From Paenibacillus algicola (GTDB lineage Bacteria > Bacillota > Bacilli > Paenibacillales > Paenibacillaceae), in assembly GCF_005577435.1 (NCBI RefSeq), contig NZ_CP040396.1, forward strand, positions 4,171,001 to 4,235,000: 64,000 nucleotides of DNA. Direction: 5' to 3'. The position numbers and the translations under genes are program-made. The notes under the pieces were generated by a model. It made no database searches, was not told the origin of the DNA, and saw only the letters and a list, made by a program, of their open reading frames with translations. This document shows positions 26,076-36,041 of this stretch, piece after piece; positions within the stretch are counted from its first letter, which is position 1; the number at the start of each line of letters is the position of its first letter.

Positions 26076-27197
26076 TTAACGGCTATAGCCTGTTCCCTTA
26101 ATCTGCGTATCCACCTCTACCTTGAACGTAATGTGCGGATACATGGCTTCCCACTGCTGCTTCTCGGTATTGTTATTCCAGTGCGTGGCAAAGTATCTCA
26201 GCCCGAAGCCTAACGGATCGGTGCCGGTTTCCCGAATCTTCTCCAGCAGCTTCGTGACCTCTTGCGACAGACTCTCATTAAATGCCTTCTCCAGCTCCTT
26301 CAACTCGCTGTGGGTCAGCTGATCGTAGTCTTCCTTCTCCTCCAGGTTGCCGCCAATCGTCAGCTTATATTGAATTTCTTCCTTGCCCGGCTCCGGAACT
26401 ACAATCTTGAACCTGGCCCGGCTGCGGTCCACGTTCATTTCATAGCGGCTGCCGTTCATCGTCGTTCCGAGATCTGTCAGCAGGTTCCGGATCATCAGCA
26501 CGTTCAACAGCTTGCTCTCCTCCGGCTCCAGCATCAGCTTCACCCGCTCCTTATCCATGAGAGCCGTCTTGTTAATGTTCAACACGCCTTCTTCCTTGTT
26601 ATCCACTGTAATGACCGGCATATAGGGATCTATTCCGCTTTCCCTTACGCGGCGGTCCACATCAAATAAATACGTCTTGGCAATGTATGGCGACTCAGTC
26701 CCTTCCTCACTGAGTGCCAGCGCCTTCGCGTTGCCGGCAATCCGCTCGGTAGCGGGGCTGATGTTCAGAATGGTCCTGGCATCCGGCACCGCTACCGCCG
26801 GATACATAATGAGCTGCGTATCCCGGCGGCGGATAATCCATTCCTCCACGTCCCGAATTCCTTTCCGGGCGTAGGCTTCACCCAGCAGCAGGACGCGGCA
26901 GTGCGCGAAATCCAGCTCCTTGTCCACCTTGGATTTGATTTCTCTTACGGCTCTCGCTACAGAGGATGAATCCTGCTGAATAATAATAGATTTCAGCTCT
27001 CCGGACTTGGGGTCTCCTGTCGGCACGGCAATCTTGAACGTATACCGCAGCATCTCGGGACGGTCCTCTACCACATCCACACCCATGGCCACAATGAACA
27101 GCCGCAGGTCAATGTCCCGGAACTCACAGCCCCCGATCAGAATCGAGCACAAGCAGAGCAGGATCAGGACCCTCTTCCGTAATGTTCTCAAGCTCAC
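26076..27197 (-). CDS. Spore germination lipoprotein, Ger(x)C family
   Basis: A 373-residue lipoprotein. The signal peptide ends at the lipobox LIGGC, followed by EFRDIDLRLFIVAMGVD, typical of GerAC-type proteins. It is the C subunit of a nutrient germinant receptor in the inner spore membrane. The GTG start at 27197 has AAGGAGG eight bases upstream and overlaps the GerB stop codon (GTGA). The C-terminal part has the usual helical region (LEKIRETGTDPLGFG). Confidence 0.94.
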   Translation of the reverse strand: MSLRTLRKRVLILLCLCSILIGGCEFRDIDLRLFIVAMGVDVVEDRPEMLRYTFKIAVPTGDPKSGELKSIIIQQDSSSVARAVREIKSKVDKELDFAHCRVLLLGEAYARKGIRDVEEWIIRRRDTQLIMYPAVAVPDARTILNISPATERIAGNAKALALSEEGTESPYIAKTYLFDVDRRVRESGIDPYMPVITVDNKEEGVLNINKTALMDKERVKLMLEPEESKLLNVLMIRNLLTDLGTTMNGSRYEMNVDRSRARFKIVVPEPGKEEIQYKLTIGGNLEEKEDYDQLTHSELKELEKAFNESLSQEVTKLLEKIRETGTDPLGFGLRYFATHWNNNTEKQQWEAMYPHITFKVEVDTQIKGTGYSR

Positions 27198-28312
27198 GCC
27201 GCCGACCTCCTTTTCAGCACACAATAGCCGAGCAGGAGGAGGAGCAGCATTTCGGCAAAGAACCGGGTATTCAGAAACCAGACCGCCATTGTATTGTTAG
27301 AGAATTGATCAACCAGATAAGCCGCTCCCAGCACGAGCGCGGAGAAGATACCCAGCACCCACCAGGCCAGTCGGCTCTGTGACTTCTCCTCCTTCGGACA
27401 CCCGCCTTCGGACGATTTGTGCTGCCGGAACACCCCGAGCACCAGCTCCTTGGCAACATGCCAATGAATAATGGAGTTTACGAGGGAGAGTGAGAGGTAA
27501 ACGACATAGAACACATAGGTCATCCGCTCAATAATGAAATACCGGATCCGCAGAGAATCGACCGTGGAAAAGGAAGGATATACGTGGTAACCAGCCCCCT
27601 CCACGCCCAGTAATCCGATCGGCGCAAACATAGCCATGACGACGATCAAGGCACCGATTGCAGCAATGACCCAAAATCTACGGACCTGTACCTTTTCAAA
27701 CACGCGGTTGAAGATGACCAGATTCGCATATCCGCTAAAGATATACGTTGCCCCCGCAATCGAGGTGAGCGTCGGTGCATGACCCATAAAGGTCATGGCC
27801 TGCCGAACCGCATCCCATTGAAAGTACGGGCTGCTCAGTCCGCGGTAGGTCATATAAATGATTAAGGGCACCATAATGAAAAGTACAATCTCCAGCGCGT
27901 ACAGAAGTGACTCACTGCCTCTGCGCGCACTCAGGCTTACGAGGATCAGAAATCCGATCAGAATCGCGTACGGAGATACATCCGGGCTGATATATCGCCC
28001 GGTCACATCCACGAAGCCGACCAGCGTCACCGCACTGGCATAGAACCAGACAAACGCCAGCATGAATAGCAGCGGCTTGTAGATCCAGCGCGACATATAT
28101 TTCGCGAAGATTTCCGGGACGCCCATGCCCGGAAATTTCTGAATCATACGGACAAACAGCGCAATTGTGACCAGCCCAATCGGGATCGCAACCATGACTC
28201 CCAGCACCGAGCCCCTGAACCGGTCATGAATTAAGATCCGCGGCACGAAATTAACCAGATTCATCAGCGCGTTGAGCAGAAACAGGTAGTAGAAATAGAC
28301 ATTCTTGACCAT
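27194..28312 (-). CDS. Spore germination permease, GerAB family
   Basis: A 372-residue APC-superfamily-like permease with about ten transmembrane segments. It forms the B subunit of the germinant receptor, the one that usually binds the nutrient ligand. GMGVPEIFAKY and the end LLLGYCVLKRR fit the family. Its ATG overlaps the gerA stop codon (TAATG) and its stop overlaps gerC, so the three subunits are coupled. Confidence 0.93.
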   Translation of the reverse strand: MVKNVYFYYLFLLNALMNLVNFVPRILIHDRFRGSVLGVMVAIPIGLVTIALFVRMIQKFPGMGVPEIFAKYMSRWIYKPLLFMLAFVWFYASAVTLVGFVDVTGRYISPDVSPYAILIGFLILVSLSARRGSESLLYALEIVLFIMVPLIIYMTYRGLSSPYFQWDAVRQAMTFMGHAPTLTSIAGATYIFSGYANLVIFNRVFEKVQVRRFWVIAAIGALIVVMAMFAPIGLLGVEGAGYHVYPSFSTVDSLRIRYFIIERMTYVFYVVYLSLSLVNSIIHWHVAKELVLGVFRQHKSSEGGCPKEEKSQSRLAWWVLGIFSALVLGAAYLVDQFSNNTMAVWFLNTRFFAEMLLLLLLGYCVLKRRSAA

Positions 28313-29664
28313 TATTTGCCCTCCCCTGTCAGCTTGCGGATGGCGAACATTTTCAGATATGGCTGACCGAAGCTGCGCAGACTCGTAAGGTAGACAATCA
28401 AGCCGATAATTCCCAGCACGATGCCTACAAGACCGAAGAAGGTGGCCAGTCCGATAAATATATATTTCGTCACACGGATGCCAAAGCTCATCATCGAAAC
28501 CGGGATTACGAAGTTGGAAATCGCGACGGCCGCCACGATGATGATCATGATATTACTTACAAGCCCGGCCTCCGTTGCAGCGGTTCCCAGAATCAAGCCG
28601 CCTACGGTCGTAGCCGTGGGTCCGATCGCCTTGGGAAGCCGCACACTGGCCTCAATCAGAAACTCCATGGCGAGCAGCATGAACAGCACCTCCATGAACG
28701 AGGGATAGGGCACCGTCGCTCGGCTGCCCGCGATAAGAAGCGCAATCTGCATCTTGAGAATTTCAGGATTGTAGGAGGTAAAAGCCACATAGAGCGCAGG
28801 CAGCAGCAATGTCGCCAGCAAGCCAATGTAGCGAATGGCTTTCAGGAACCACCCTACCGGCGGCAGCTGGATCTGGTCATCCATGGCCGTGAAGAAATCA
28901 TTGAAGATGGCTGGCAGCAGCACGGCGTAGCCGGTCGTATCCATCAGCACCACGATTTTACCCTGAGACAAATTCAGGACCGTCCGGTCGGGACGCTCAC
29001 TGACCATCATCGTCGGGAACAGACGCCATCTCGGCTTCATCGAAAAACGCTCAATTTCCGATGCCGCTTGAATCACGTCAGCGTCAATATTGCCCAGCCT
29101 CTCCCTCAGCTCCTTTAGTACGGCATGATCTACCCGGGTTGTATCATAGACAATGGCAATCCGGGTCTGTGACACCTTGCCAATGCTCATATACTCTGAT
29201 TTGAGATCCACACTTTGATAGCGGCGCCGGATCAGGTTCATATTGATGTCTATATCCTCTGTAAAAGAGTCGGTCGGGCCCTGGATCACATTCTCCGTGC
29301 TAGCCTCGGACACACTGGAGCCCTGCACCTTGAGTGCATTAAACAAATAGATGTGCTCCCTGATAAACAGCACCACCGAGCCCTTCAGCAGCGCCTCTAT
29401 GGCTTCCTCTTTCGACTGAGGCTGCTGAATGGAGGGGAAGGAGTCCATATACTGCTGATATTGCTCCAGACTGTTCATCTCGTAGAACCGGTTTACCAGC
29501 TGCTCTTGAATGAGCGAGGGATCGGTCATCGATTTCAAATACACCATGCTCAGCTGCTCTTCCCCGCTGGATAAGGTGCACACCTCTTTATCCCCCATCT
29601 CCTCCAGCTGCTGCTGCAGCCACTGCAGGGTGTCTTCGCTTTCTGTCGTTGTTCCGGATTTCAT
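28312..29664 (-). CDS. Spore germination protein, GerAA family
   Basis: A 450-residue A subunit of a germinant receptor. A hydrophilic N-terminal domain (about 1-230) carries family features such as VRRRYQ-like LIRRRYQSVDLKSEYMSIG and VAIVYD-like IAIVYDTTRVD. Five transmembrane segments follow, with LIAGSRATVPYPSFMEVLFML, the most conserved GerA stretch. First gene of gerA-gerB-gerC. AAGGAG precedes the ATG. Expression in the forespore (sigma-G) is expected, but no convincing sigma-G promoter could be identified by eye. Confidence 0.94.
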   Translation of the reverse strand: MKSGTTTESEDTLQWLQQQLEEMGDKEVCTLSSGEEQLSMVYLKSMTDPSLIQEQLVNRFYEMNSLEQYQQYMDSFPSIQQPQSKEEAIEALLKGSVVLFIREHIYLFNALKVQGSSVSEASTENVIQGPTDSFTEDIDINMNLIRRRYQSVDLKSEYMSIGKVSQTRIAIVYDTTRVDHAVLKELRERLGNIDADVIQAASEIERFSMKPRWRLFPTMMVSERPDRTVLNLSQGKIVVLMDTTGYAVLLPAIFNDFFTAMDDQIQLPPVGWFLKAIRYIGLLATLLLPALYVAFTSYNPEILKMQIALLIAGSRATVPYPSFMEVLFMLLAMEFLIEASVRLPKAIGPTATTVGGLILGTAATEAGLVSNIMIIIVAAVAISNFVIPVSMMSFGIRVTKYIFIGLATFFGLVGIVLGIIGLIVYLTSLRSFGQPYLKMFAIRKLTGEGK

Positions 29665-29859
29665 CCGTCCTGTCTCCTTCCGGATTCCATCTTCCTTTGC
29701 TGATGACAGGTATTTTTTTCATTGAGCGGCTAAATTATGTATGAAGCTTGGCGAGAAGTCCTCGCTTTTTTTCAAAAATGCTGATCCAGGCAATCGTTTC
29801 TTTTACCCTGTCGGTGGTAATAATGGATGACGATGATACCGATCAATGGAGGCGATACG

Positions 29860-31416
29860 ATGGACGGTCCAATGAAGGGACACAGTGAACTGCCGCAGCT
29901 GCCGGAATCTCTATGGAGGGCGACGACAGAGCTGCCGGCTTTTCCAAGGCTGGCGGAGGATATCGAGACCGAGGTTGCTATTGTCGGTGCCGGGATTACG
30001 GGCATTACAGCGGCTTATCTCCTGGCCAAGGAAGGAAAGAACGTCGTTCTGCTGGATGCAGGGTCCATTCTGGACGGGGCTACCGGCTTCACGACCGCCA
30101 AGGTGACGGCGCAGCATGGACTGATTTACAATGAGCTGATGCAGCATTTTGGCGAGGAGCAGGCCCGGCTGTATTATGAAGCCCAGACGGAAGCGATGGA
30201 TTGGATGAAGGCGATGGCGCGTGAGCTCAATGCGGAATGCGACTGGGTGGAAGAGGATGCATACATCTACACAACGGAAGAGGATAAGAAAAAATCCCAG
30301 CTGGAGGAGGAATACCAGGCGTATCAGAAGCTGGGCATTCCGGGGGAGTGGCTGGACCGGCTGCCGCTGCCGATGCAAATTACCGGCGCGATCAAAATGC
30401 CTGGGCAGTACCGCTTTCATCCGCTGGCATATTTAAAGCGCTTGGTGGAGGAGTTCCTGAAGCTGGGCGGAAAAATTTATGAGAATACGACCATGGATGA
30501 GCAGGCCGACACAGAGGGCCCTGTTAAGCTGTACACCGAGCGCGGACATCATCAGGTTACGTGTCAGCATGCCATTTCGGCCTCCCATTTTCCGTTCTAT
30601 GACGGGAAGGGCATGTATTTTGCCCGGCTGCATGTGGAAAGGTCCTACGTCGTGGCTATCAAGCCGGAAACCGCTTATCCGGGCGGCATGTATTTGAGTG
30701 TGGATCAGCCTTCCCGATCTCTTCGATCGGTCAGCTATGCCGGAGAGGAGCTGGTTCTGGTCGGCGGGGAAGACCATGTCACCGGACGCAGTCAATGCAC
30801 GCACGGACACTACGAGAAGCTGGAGGTGTTCGGCGGCAACCTGCTGGGCGCCTCGGCTATTCCGTACCGCTGGTCCACCCAGGATCTGATTACCATCGAC
30901 AACCTTCCTTACATTGGACCGCTCACCTCGAAGGAGGACCGCATCTTCGTCGCGACCGGCTACCGCAAGTGGGGCATGAGTAACGGAACAGCGGCAGCGC
31001 TTCTCCTGAGAGATCAGATTCTGGGGAGAGACAACCGCTTCAGCAGCTTGTTCTCACCGTCCCGGTTCAAGGCTGATCCATCGATCAAGAACCTCGTGAC
31101 TCAGGGGGCAGGTGTGGCGAAGGAGCTCATCTCCGGCAAGCTGGATCTGAGCCATGCCAAGATCAGTGAGGTGAAGCCGGGTGAGGCCGCAGTCGTCCGC
31201 CATCACGGGCAGCGTGCGGGGGCTTACCGTGACGAGCAGGGGCAGCTGTTTCTGGTGGATACGACCTGTACTCATATGGGCTGCGAGACGGAGTGGAACG
31301 ACGGCGAACGGTCATGGGACTGTCCGTGCCACGGCTCGCGGTTCGGATTTGACGGTAAAGTGCTGGAAGGGCCGGCGATCGAGCCGTTGCGCAAGCTGGA
31401 CCACGAAGAAGACTAA
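29860..31416 (+). CDS. FAD-dependent oxidoreductase with C-terminal Rieske domain
   Basis: A 518-residue DAO-family flavoprotein, like Bacillus YhfW. The FAD fold is VAIVGAGITGITAAYLLAKEG. The C-terminal 50 residues are a Rieske [2Fe-2S] domain with C470-x-H472 (CTH) and C488-x2-H491 (CPCH). C475 and C490 are also present and could form the disulfide seen in some Rieske proteins. The physiological substrate is not known. The ATG at 29860 has GGAGG seven bases upstream; earlier ATGs lack a site. Confidence 0.93.
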   Translation: MDGPMKGHSELPQLPESLWRATTELPAFPRLAEDIETEVAIVGAGITGITAAYLLAKEGKNVVLLDAGSILDGATGFTTAKVTAQHGLIYNELMQHFGEEQARLYYEAQTEAMDWMKAMARELNAECDWVEEDAYIYTTEEDKKKSQLEEEYQAYQKLGIPGEWLDRLPLPMQITGAIKMPGQYRFHPLAYLKRLVEEFLKLGGKIYENTTMDEQADTEGPVKLYTERGHHQVTCQHAISASHFPFYDGKGMYFARLHVERSYVVAIKPETAYPGGMYLSVDQPSRSLRSVSYAGEELVLVGGEDHVTGRSQCTHGHYEKLEVFGGNLLGASAIPYRWSTQDLITIDNLPYIGPLTSKEDRIFVATGYRKWGMSNGTAAALLLRDQILGRDNRFSSLFSPSRFKADPSIKNLVTQGAGVAKELISGKLDLSHAKISEVKPGEAAVVRHHGQRAGAYRDEQGQLFLVDTTCTHMGCETEWNDGERSWDCPCHGSRFGFDGKVLEGPAIEPLRKLDHEED

Positions 31417-31428
31417 GCATACACAAAA

Positions 31429-31509
31429 AAAGGCAGGAGCTCCCTTTCGCCGATACTGCTACAGGTTCATTCCTATAGCATCCGGCCAGGGTGTCTCCTG
31501 CCTGTTTAA
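31429..31509 (+). terminator. Terminator between convergent genes
   Basis: AGGCAGGAG pairs with CTCCTGCCT across a long loop, with seven A before it and TTT after it. Confidence 0.5.
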
Positions 31510-31530
31510 CATGTCAGCACAATGTCCGCA

Positions 31531-31989
31531 TTAAGCGGTCACCGGTGCCAGTTCTTCGTGATAGGCTGCAAGTGACTGTTCAATGATAACGCTGATGAAG
31601 GAGGGATCGACCTCGGTCAGCCATCCTCTGGCGTAGCTCCAGGCCTTCTCTTCGATCTGCAGCGCAATCTCGGTCCGGGCGCGCTCATCCTCGGCGGCAT
31701 CCAGGCGTTCAATCATGACGGACAGCTCGTCATCCATCGCGTGTCCCAGCTCGTGGGCAAACACTACTGTAAAGTAATCGTAGACAGACTCCAGCGATCC
31801 AAACAACTGCAGGCACTGCTGCTGAATAACCTCGGTATACATCGTTACCGCGTGAGCGTCCATTCCGTATTTCCCGCCGATTAATCGGCCCCCCGGAAAA
31901 CGGGACTCCAGCTTCACCGCAACTCCGCTTCCCGACCGGAGCAGCATGTCCGAAACCAATCGGTTCAATACGGATTTCTTCAAATTCAT
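31531..31989 (-). CDS. Small HExxH putative metalloprotein
   Basis: A 152-residue protein I cannot place in a named family. It has a zincin motif HELGH in VVFAHELGHAMDDEL (around residue 80) and a downstream EEKAWSYARGWL that could give the third zinc ligand. The arrangement resembles IrrE/ImmA- or SprT-like minimal metalloproteases. There is no signal peptide, so it acts in the cytoplasm. GGGAG is six bases before the ATG. It is transcribed alone. Confidence 0.75.
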   Translation of the reverse strand: MNLKKSVLNRLVSDMLLRSGSGVAVKLESRFPGGRLIGGKYGMDAHAVTMYTEVIQQQCLQLFGSLESVYDYFTVVFAHELGHAMDDELSVMIERLDAAEDERARTEIALQIEEKAWSYARGWLTEVDPSFISVIIEQSLAAYHEELAPVTA

Positions 31990-32137
31990 TCATGGCTCCC
32001 TTACCCAATACTCACATCATTATAAGAGACATGATACAGGATATGCAATGCTCTGAGACATATTCCCTGACCTCAATCCGGCCCCCTGCATCCCGCTTGC
32101 CTGCTGCAATCCCCGGTCCTATCACCCTTAAAGAGAT

Positions 32138-33451
32138 TTAGTTATGGGCAAAGAAAATCAGCTGCACCAGAAAGAGTACGGCAAATACATAGACGAAGGG
32201 GTGCACATCCCTGAACTTGCGCTTCGCGATCTTCATGACCGGATAAGAAATGAAGCCGAGCGCAATCCCGTTCGCGATGCTTGACGTCAGCGGCATGCTG
32301 ATGATGACCAGAAACGCCGGAAAGGCTTCCTCAAAATCATTCCACTCGATGTCAGACACACTGCGAATCATCATGCAGCCGACAATAATCAAGCTCGGTG
32401 CCGTAATAGCCGCTACCCCTGACAGAGACCCGATCAGCGGGCTGAAAAAGGCAGCGACCCCGAATAAGGCCGCCACCGTCAGTCCCGTAATGCCGGTCTT
32501 GCCTCCGGCTCCAACGCCGGCCGCCGATTCCACCGTCGCCGCTGTCGGGCTTGTGCCCAGCATGGAGCCGACCATGGTGCCGACGGAATCGGCAGCAAAC
32601 GCACTTCCCGCTTTCTCCAGCCTGCCTTCACGCAGCAGTCCTGCCTGCTTCAGAATGGCCAGCATCGCCCCTGTGGTATCAAACAGCATCACCAGCAGAA
32701 ACGAGAATACGACACTGTATAAGCCGTATTCAATAACCTGCTGTACCGACGTCACAGGATTAAAGACGAGAATTCCCTCTGGCAGCCTCGGCAGTGAGAC
32801 CAGCCCCTGATCAAAGTGAAGCTGACCTGTGAACCACGCAATGATACCGGTCAGGATCATCCCGACAAACAGCGCCCCCTGCACATTCAAAGCGAACAGC
32901 GCAATCGTGATCGCAATCCCGGTCAGCGTCAGCGCTACCCCTGGCTCGGTGAAGTCTCCTAGCGTAACGAGATTACTCTCATGATCCGCAATGATGCCGG
33001 AGAGCCTCATGCCGATAAAGGCAATGAACAGCCCGATGCCTGCAGCGATCGCATGCTTCAGATTGTCGGGGATCGCATGGATCAGCCGCGTCCGCAGTGA
33101 AGTCATGGAGATCAGCAGAAATATAATACCCGACACAAAAACGGCCGAGAAGCCGACCGTGTACGGGATATCATGACCGCCTACGACAGAGTACGTAAAA
33201 TAAGCGTTCAGCCCCATCGCCGGGGCGATGACGACTGGATAATTGGCGAACCAGGCCATGAACATCGTTCCGATCACTGCGGCAGCAATGGTGGCCGTAA
33301 AGCTCTGATCAAACGGCACACCCGCGTCCTTCAGAATCATCGGGTTGACAATGATAATATAAGCTACGGTGAGAAACACCGTCAGGCCCGCGACCATCTC
33401 GGTCTTGAGCGTTGTATTTCGTTCCTTCAGTCTGAACCTGTTGTTTAACAT
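32138..33451 (-). CDS. NCS2-type purine permease, AzgA family
   Basis: A 437-residue membrane transporter with about 12 to 14 hydrophobic segments. It belongs to the guanine/hypoxanthine (PbuG/PbuO, AzgA) group. Diagnostic stretches are VIAPAMGLNAYFTYSVV and GTSPTAATVESAAGVGAGGKTG. ATG at 33451 follows AAGGA; the open frame extends 14 codons further without support. No purine riboswitch was recognised in the short leader. Confidence 0.93.
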   Translation of the reverse strand: MLNNRFRLKERNTTLKTEMVAGLTVFLTVAYIIIVNPMILKDAGVPFDQSFTATIAAAVIGTMFMAWFANYPVVIAPAMGLNAYFTYSVVGGHDIPYTVGFSAVFVSGIIFLLISMTSLRTRLIHAIPDNLKHAIAAGIGLFIAFIGMRLSGIIADHESNLVTLGDFTEPGVALTLTGIAITIALFALNVQGALFVGMILTGIIAWFTGQLHFDQGLVSLPRLPEGILVFNPVTSVQQVIEYGLYSVVFSFLLVMLFDTTGAMLAILKQAGLLREGRLEKAGSAFAADSVGTMVGSMLGTSPTAATVESAAGVGAGGKTGITGLTVAALFGVAAFFSPLIGSLSGVAAITAPSLIIVGCMMIRSVSDIEWNDFEEAFPAFLVIISMPLTSSIANGIALGFISYPVMKIAKRKFRDVHPFVYVFAVLFLVQLIFFAHN

Positions 33452-33521
33452 AGATGCATTCCTTCCGCCTGTGATTTCCTCATTGTAGAGCAATACACAG
33501 GAAAGTTACAACGCTGGCGTA

Positions 33522-33562
33522 TAAAAAAAGCCGGAGCTCCCATCGGGACGCTCCAGCTTATC
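33522..33562 (-). terminator. Terminator of the MMPL gene
   Basis: On the minus strand AAGCTGGAGC pairs with GCTCCGGCTT and is followed by seven T. Confidence 0.8.
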
Positions 33563-33586
33563 TTCTCCGGCCAGGCCGGGATCTAA

Positions 33587-35806
33587 TCAGGCCTGCTCCT
33601 TGACAGCGGCCCCTTCCTCATAAGGAGCCTTGCCAGGCCAGAAGGCGCGGCGGCCCAGCAGGGTCGTAATGGCCGGTACGAGGAACGGACGAACGATAAA
33701 GGTGTCCAGCAGGACGCCGATCGCAGTAATAACACCGAACTGCACGAGCACCTGAATCGGCAGCGTAGCCAGCACGGCAAAGGTTGCCGCAAGGATCAGG
33801 CCGGCCGAGGTGATGACCGAGCCGGTTTCATGCACACCCTCGCGGATGGCCTGCTTCAGCGGCATGTGCCGGCTTTTTTTCCAGATGCTAGAGATCATAA
33901 AGATGTTGTAGTCTTCGCCCAGCGCAACCAGGAATACGAAGGAATACAGCGGAATGGAGCCTTGAATGGCTTCGGCTCCCCAGCCGTAATGAAGCACGAG
34001 CCAGCCCAGTCCAAGCGCCGAGAAGTAGGACAGGATGACGGTCAGCACCAGATACACGGTAGCTACGACAGAGCGTAAATAGAGGAGCAGCAGCAGTGTA
34101 ATCATGCCGATGACGACCGGAATAATAATCCGGGTGTCGCGGTCACCGATCAGCTCGGTATCGTATTGCACCGCCGTTTGCCCGGACACCCATACCTTGG
34201 AGGCCGCGTCCTGGATGCCAGCCTCGGTCAGTGCACTCTCGGCGAGACTGCGAATGTCGGGAATCAGATGCATGGCCTCCAGATCATACGGATTCATGGC
34301 CAATTCCACATCGACTGCCTTAATATTCGGATTCTCCGCTCCTTCTGCCGGCTCTCCTGCCTGGCTGACGAAGGACTGGGATTCCAGGATGCCCTGAATA
34401 TTGATTTCCTGGCCTTCTGTATCCAGCATCACTTTGACGGGAGCGAGTTCACCAGGTGTAAATTCCTCGGCAATAATGCTGAAGCCTTCCCGGGAAGGCA
34501 TATCCTCCGGAAATGAGGACAGAATGTCATACGTAAATTTCAACTGCGGTGTAAAAGCGGCAAGACCGCCGAGCAGGACGACCCCGGTCAGGACAACCGT
34601 CCAGGGACGGGTGGTCACCAGGCGTCCGATCCAGTTGTCCGACTGGACCTTGCGGTGCTTGACCGGCTTGTTTCTGCGCTTGGCGCGCTCTTCTTCCATC
34701 GCCGGCGTCCGCGGGACGAACGGGAAGAATGAGGCGCGGCCCAGAATGGCCAGCAGCGCCGGCACGAGCGTCAGACTGGCAATGAACATAATCAGAATCG
34801 CCAAGCTGAATGGAATGGCGAACCGGTAATAGGCGCCGTATTGGGCAAACAGCAGCGCCAGCATGGCAATGACGACGGTGATGCCGCTCATGGCAATGGC
34901 GCCGGAGGACTGAGTCATCGCCCGGAACAAGGCGCCGCTCTTGCTCTCCTCTTCCCGCAGATCCTGACGGAAACGAGAGATGAGGAACAGGCAGTAGTCT
35001 GTGCCTGCGCCGAACAGCAGGACCGTCATAATCGCAATGGCCTGGCTGTCAACCGTAATCCAGCCCTCGCCGGCCAGAAAGCCCAGCACGGGACTGATGA
35101 CGCCATAAGCGAAGCCTACAGCCACGAGAGGAATAAGGGCCAGAATCGGTGAGCGGTAAATCAGCAGCAGGATGACGAGCACGATGAGCACGGTCGCAAT
35201 CAGCAGTGAGACATCCGCATCCTCAAACAAGCCGGTGGCATCCACCGAAATTCCGGCAGGACCAGTTACCCGGGCGGTGAGCTCCTCTCCTCCAAGGCTC
35301 TCCTCGAACGGATTGGCTCCGGCGATGTCCTTCGTCAGCTCCTGGATCTGCTCCAGGCCTTCTTCCGTCTCCTTCGCCCCTGCCGATTCTTCAAAGAATA
35401 CAGGGGTCACAAGGCTGCTGCCGTTCTCCGACAGCTGCTGCTTCAGTGCCGGCAGCGGCAGCTTGTCAAAGGGAATGACCTCCGGCAGCTGATAAGGCAC
35501 CGGACTTGCCGACAGCCTCCCATACAGCTGCTGAATGACGCCGAGATCCTCATCCGTCAAGCCGCCGGTCCGCTGCCATACGAGCAGCGCCGGAACCCCT
35601 TCTCCGCTGGGGAACTCGCGCGCGGCAACCTGATCTGCCTGCACGGACAGGCTGTCCTCCGGCAGATTCGGTGCATTGTTGGTTTCCTTCTCGTTGACCA
35701 TCGGCCAGGCCACGCTCAAAATAGCAACCAGGGCAATCCATACTAAGAGTGTAATCCATTTGGTCTTGGGACCAGCCACCCATCGGCCGAAGCCATGCTC
35801 TTTCAT
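33587..35806 (-). CDS. MMPL/RND-family exporter, YdfJ-like
   Basis: A 739-residue transporter with the duplicated RND layout: one transmembrane helix, an external domain and five to six helices, repeated twice. MMPL features include ILLLIYRSPILALIPLVAVG and the conserved FGAGTDYCLFLISRFRQD and VALGEDYNIFMIS, whose acidic residues are expected to carry the proton relay. The ATG at 35806 has GGGAG upstream and gives the normal short N-terminus; the upstream open frame of 90 codons is leader. It is divergent from a TetR gene that probably represses it. Confidence 0.92.
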   Translation of the reverse strand: MKEHGFGRWVAGPKTKWITLLVWIALVAILSVAWPMVNEKETNNAPNLPEDSLSVQADQVAAREFPSGEGVPALLVWQRTGGLTDEDLGVIQQLYGRLSASPVPYQLPEVIPFDKLPLPALKQQLSENGSSLVTPVFFEESAGAKETEEGLEQIQELTKDIAGANPFEESLGGEELTARVTGPAGISVDATGLFEDADVSLLIATVLIVLVILLLIYRSPILALIPLVAVGFAYGVISPVLGFLAGEGWITVDSQAIAIMTVLLFGAGTDYCLFLISRFRQDLREEESKSGALFRAMTQSSGAIAMSGITVVIAMLALLFAQYGAYYRFAIPFSLAILIMFIASLTLVPALLAILGRASFFPFVPRTPAMEEERAKRRNKPVKHRKVQSDNWIGRLVTTRPWTVVLTGVVLLGGLAAFTPQLKFTYDILSSFPEDMPSREGFSIIAEEFTPGELAPVKVMLDTEGQEINIQGILESQSFVSQAGEPAEGAENPNIKAVDVELAMNPYDLEAMHLIPDIRSLAESALTEAGIQDAASKVWVSGQTAVQYDTELIGDRDTRIIIPVVIGMITLLLLLYLRSVVATVYLVLTVILSYFSALGLGWLVLHYGWGAEAIQGSIPLYSFVFLVALGEDYNIFMISSIWKKSRHMPLKQAIREGVHETGSVITSAGLILAATFAVLATLPIQVLVQFGVITAIGVLLDTFIVRPFLVPAITTLLGRRAFWPGKAPYEEGAAVKEQA

Positions 35807-35975
35807 TTCCTTATTCTCCCTTCTTTCTGGCGCTTTTACGCGCATTTCAGCTTCGTACACTTGAAAAAGGCACGCGGTTTTGTCAAAATCTTGTTTATAG
35901 CCGCCTTTTCGGGTTTCACCCGGGAATAACGAGTTTATTATCTCGCTAACAAGGCAGCTCTCTAAGCTGAAATTA

Positions 35976-36004
35976 ATTATATATACCGGAAGGTTAATTA
36001 TCAA
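35976..36004 (-). promoter_or_regulatory. Sigma-A promoter for the MMPL gene
   Basis: On the minus strand TTGATA (35999-36004), a 17-base spacer and TATAAT (35976-35981). TTAATTAT occurs twice across this promoter (35973-35980 and 35994-36001) and may be part of a TetR operator. The leader of about 165 bases includes two inverted repeats, CGAG-N8-CTCG and CGGGT-N3-ACCCG. Confidence 0.7.
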
Positions 36005-36041
36005 ATCCAATATAAGATTGTGCAGAAAGAAGGATCCAGCT

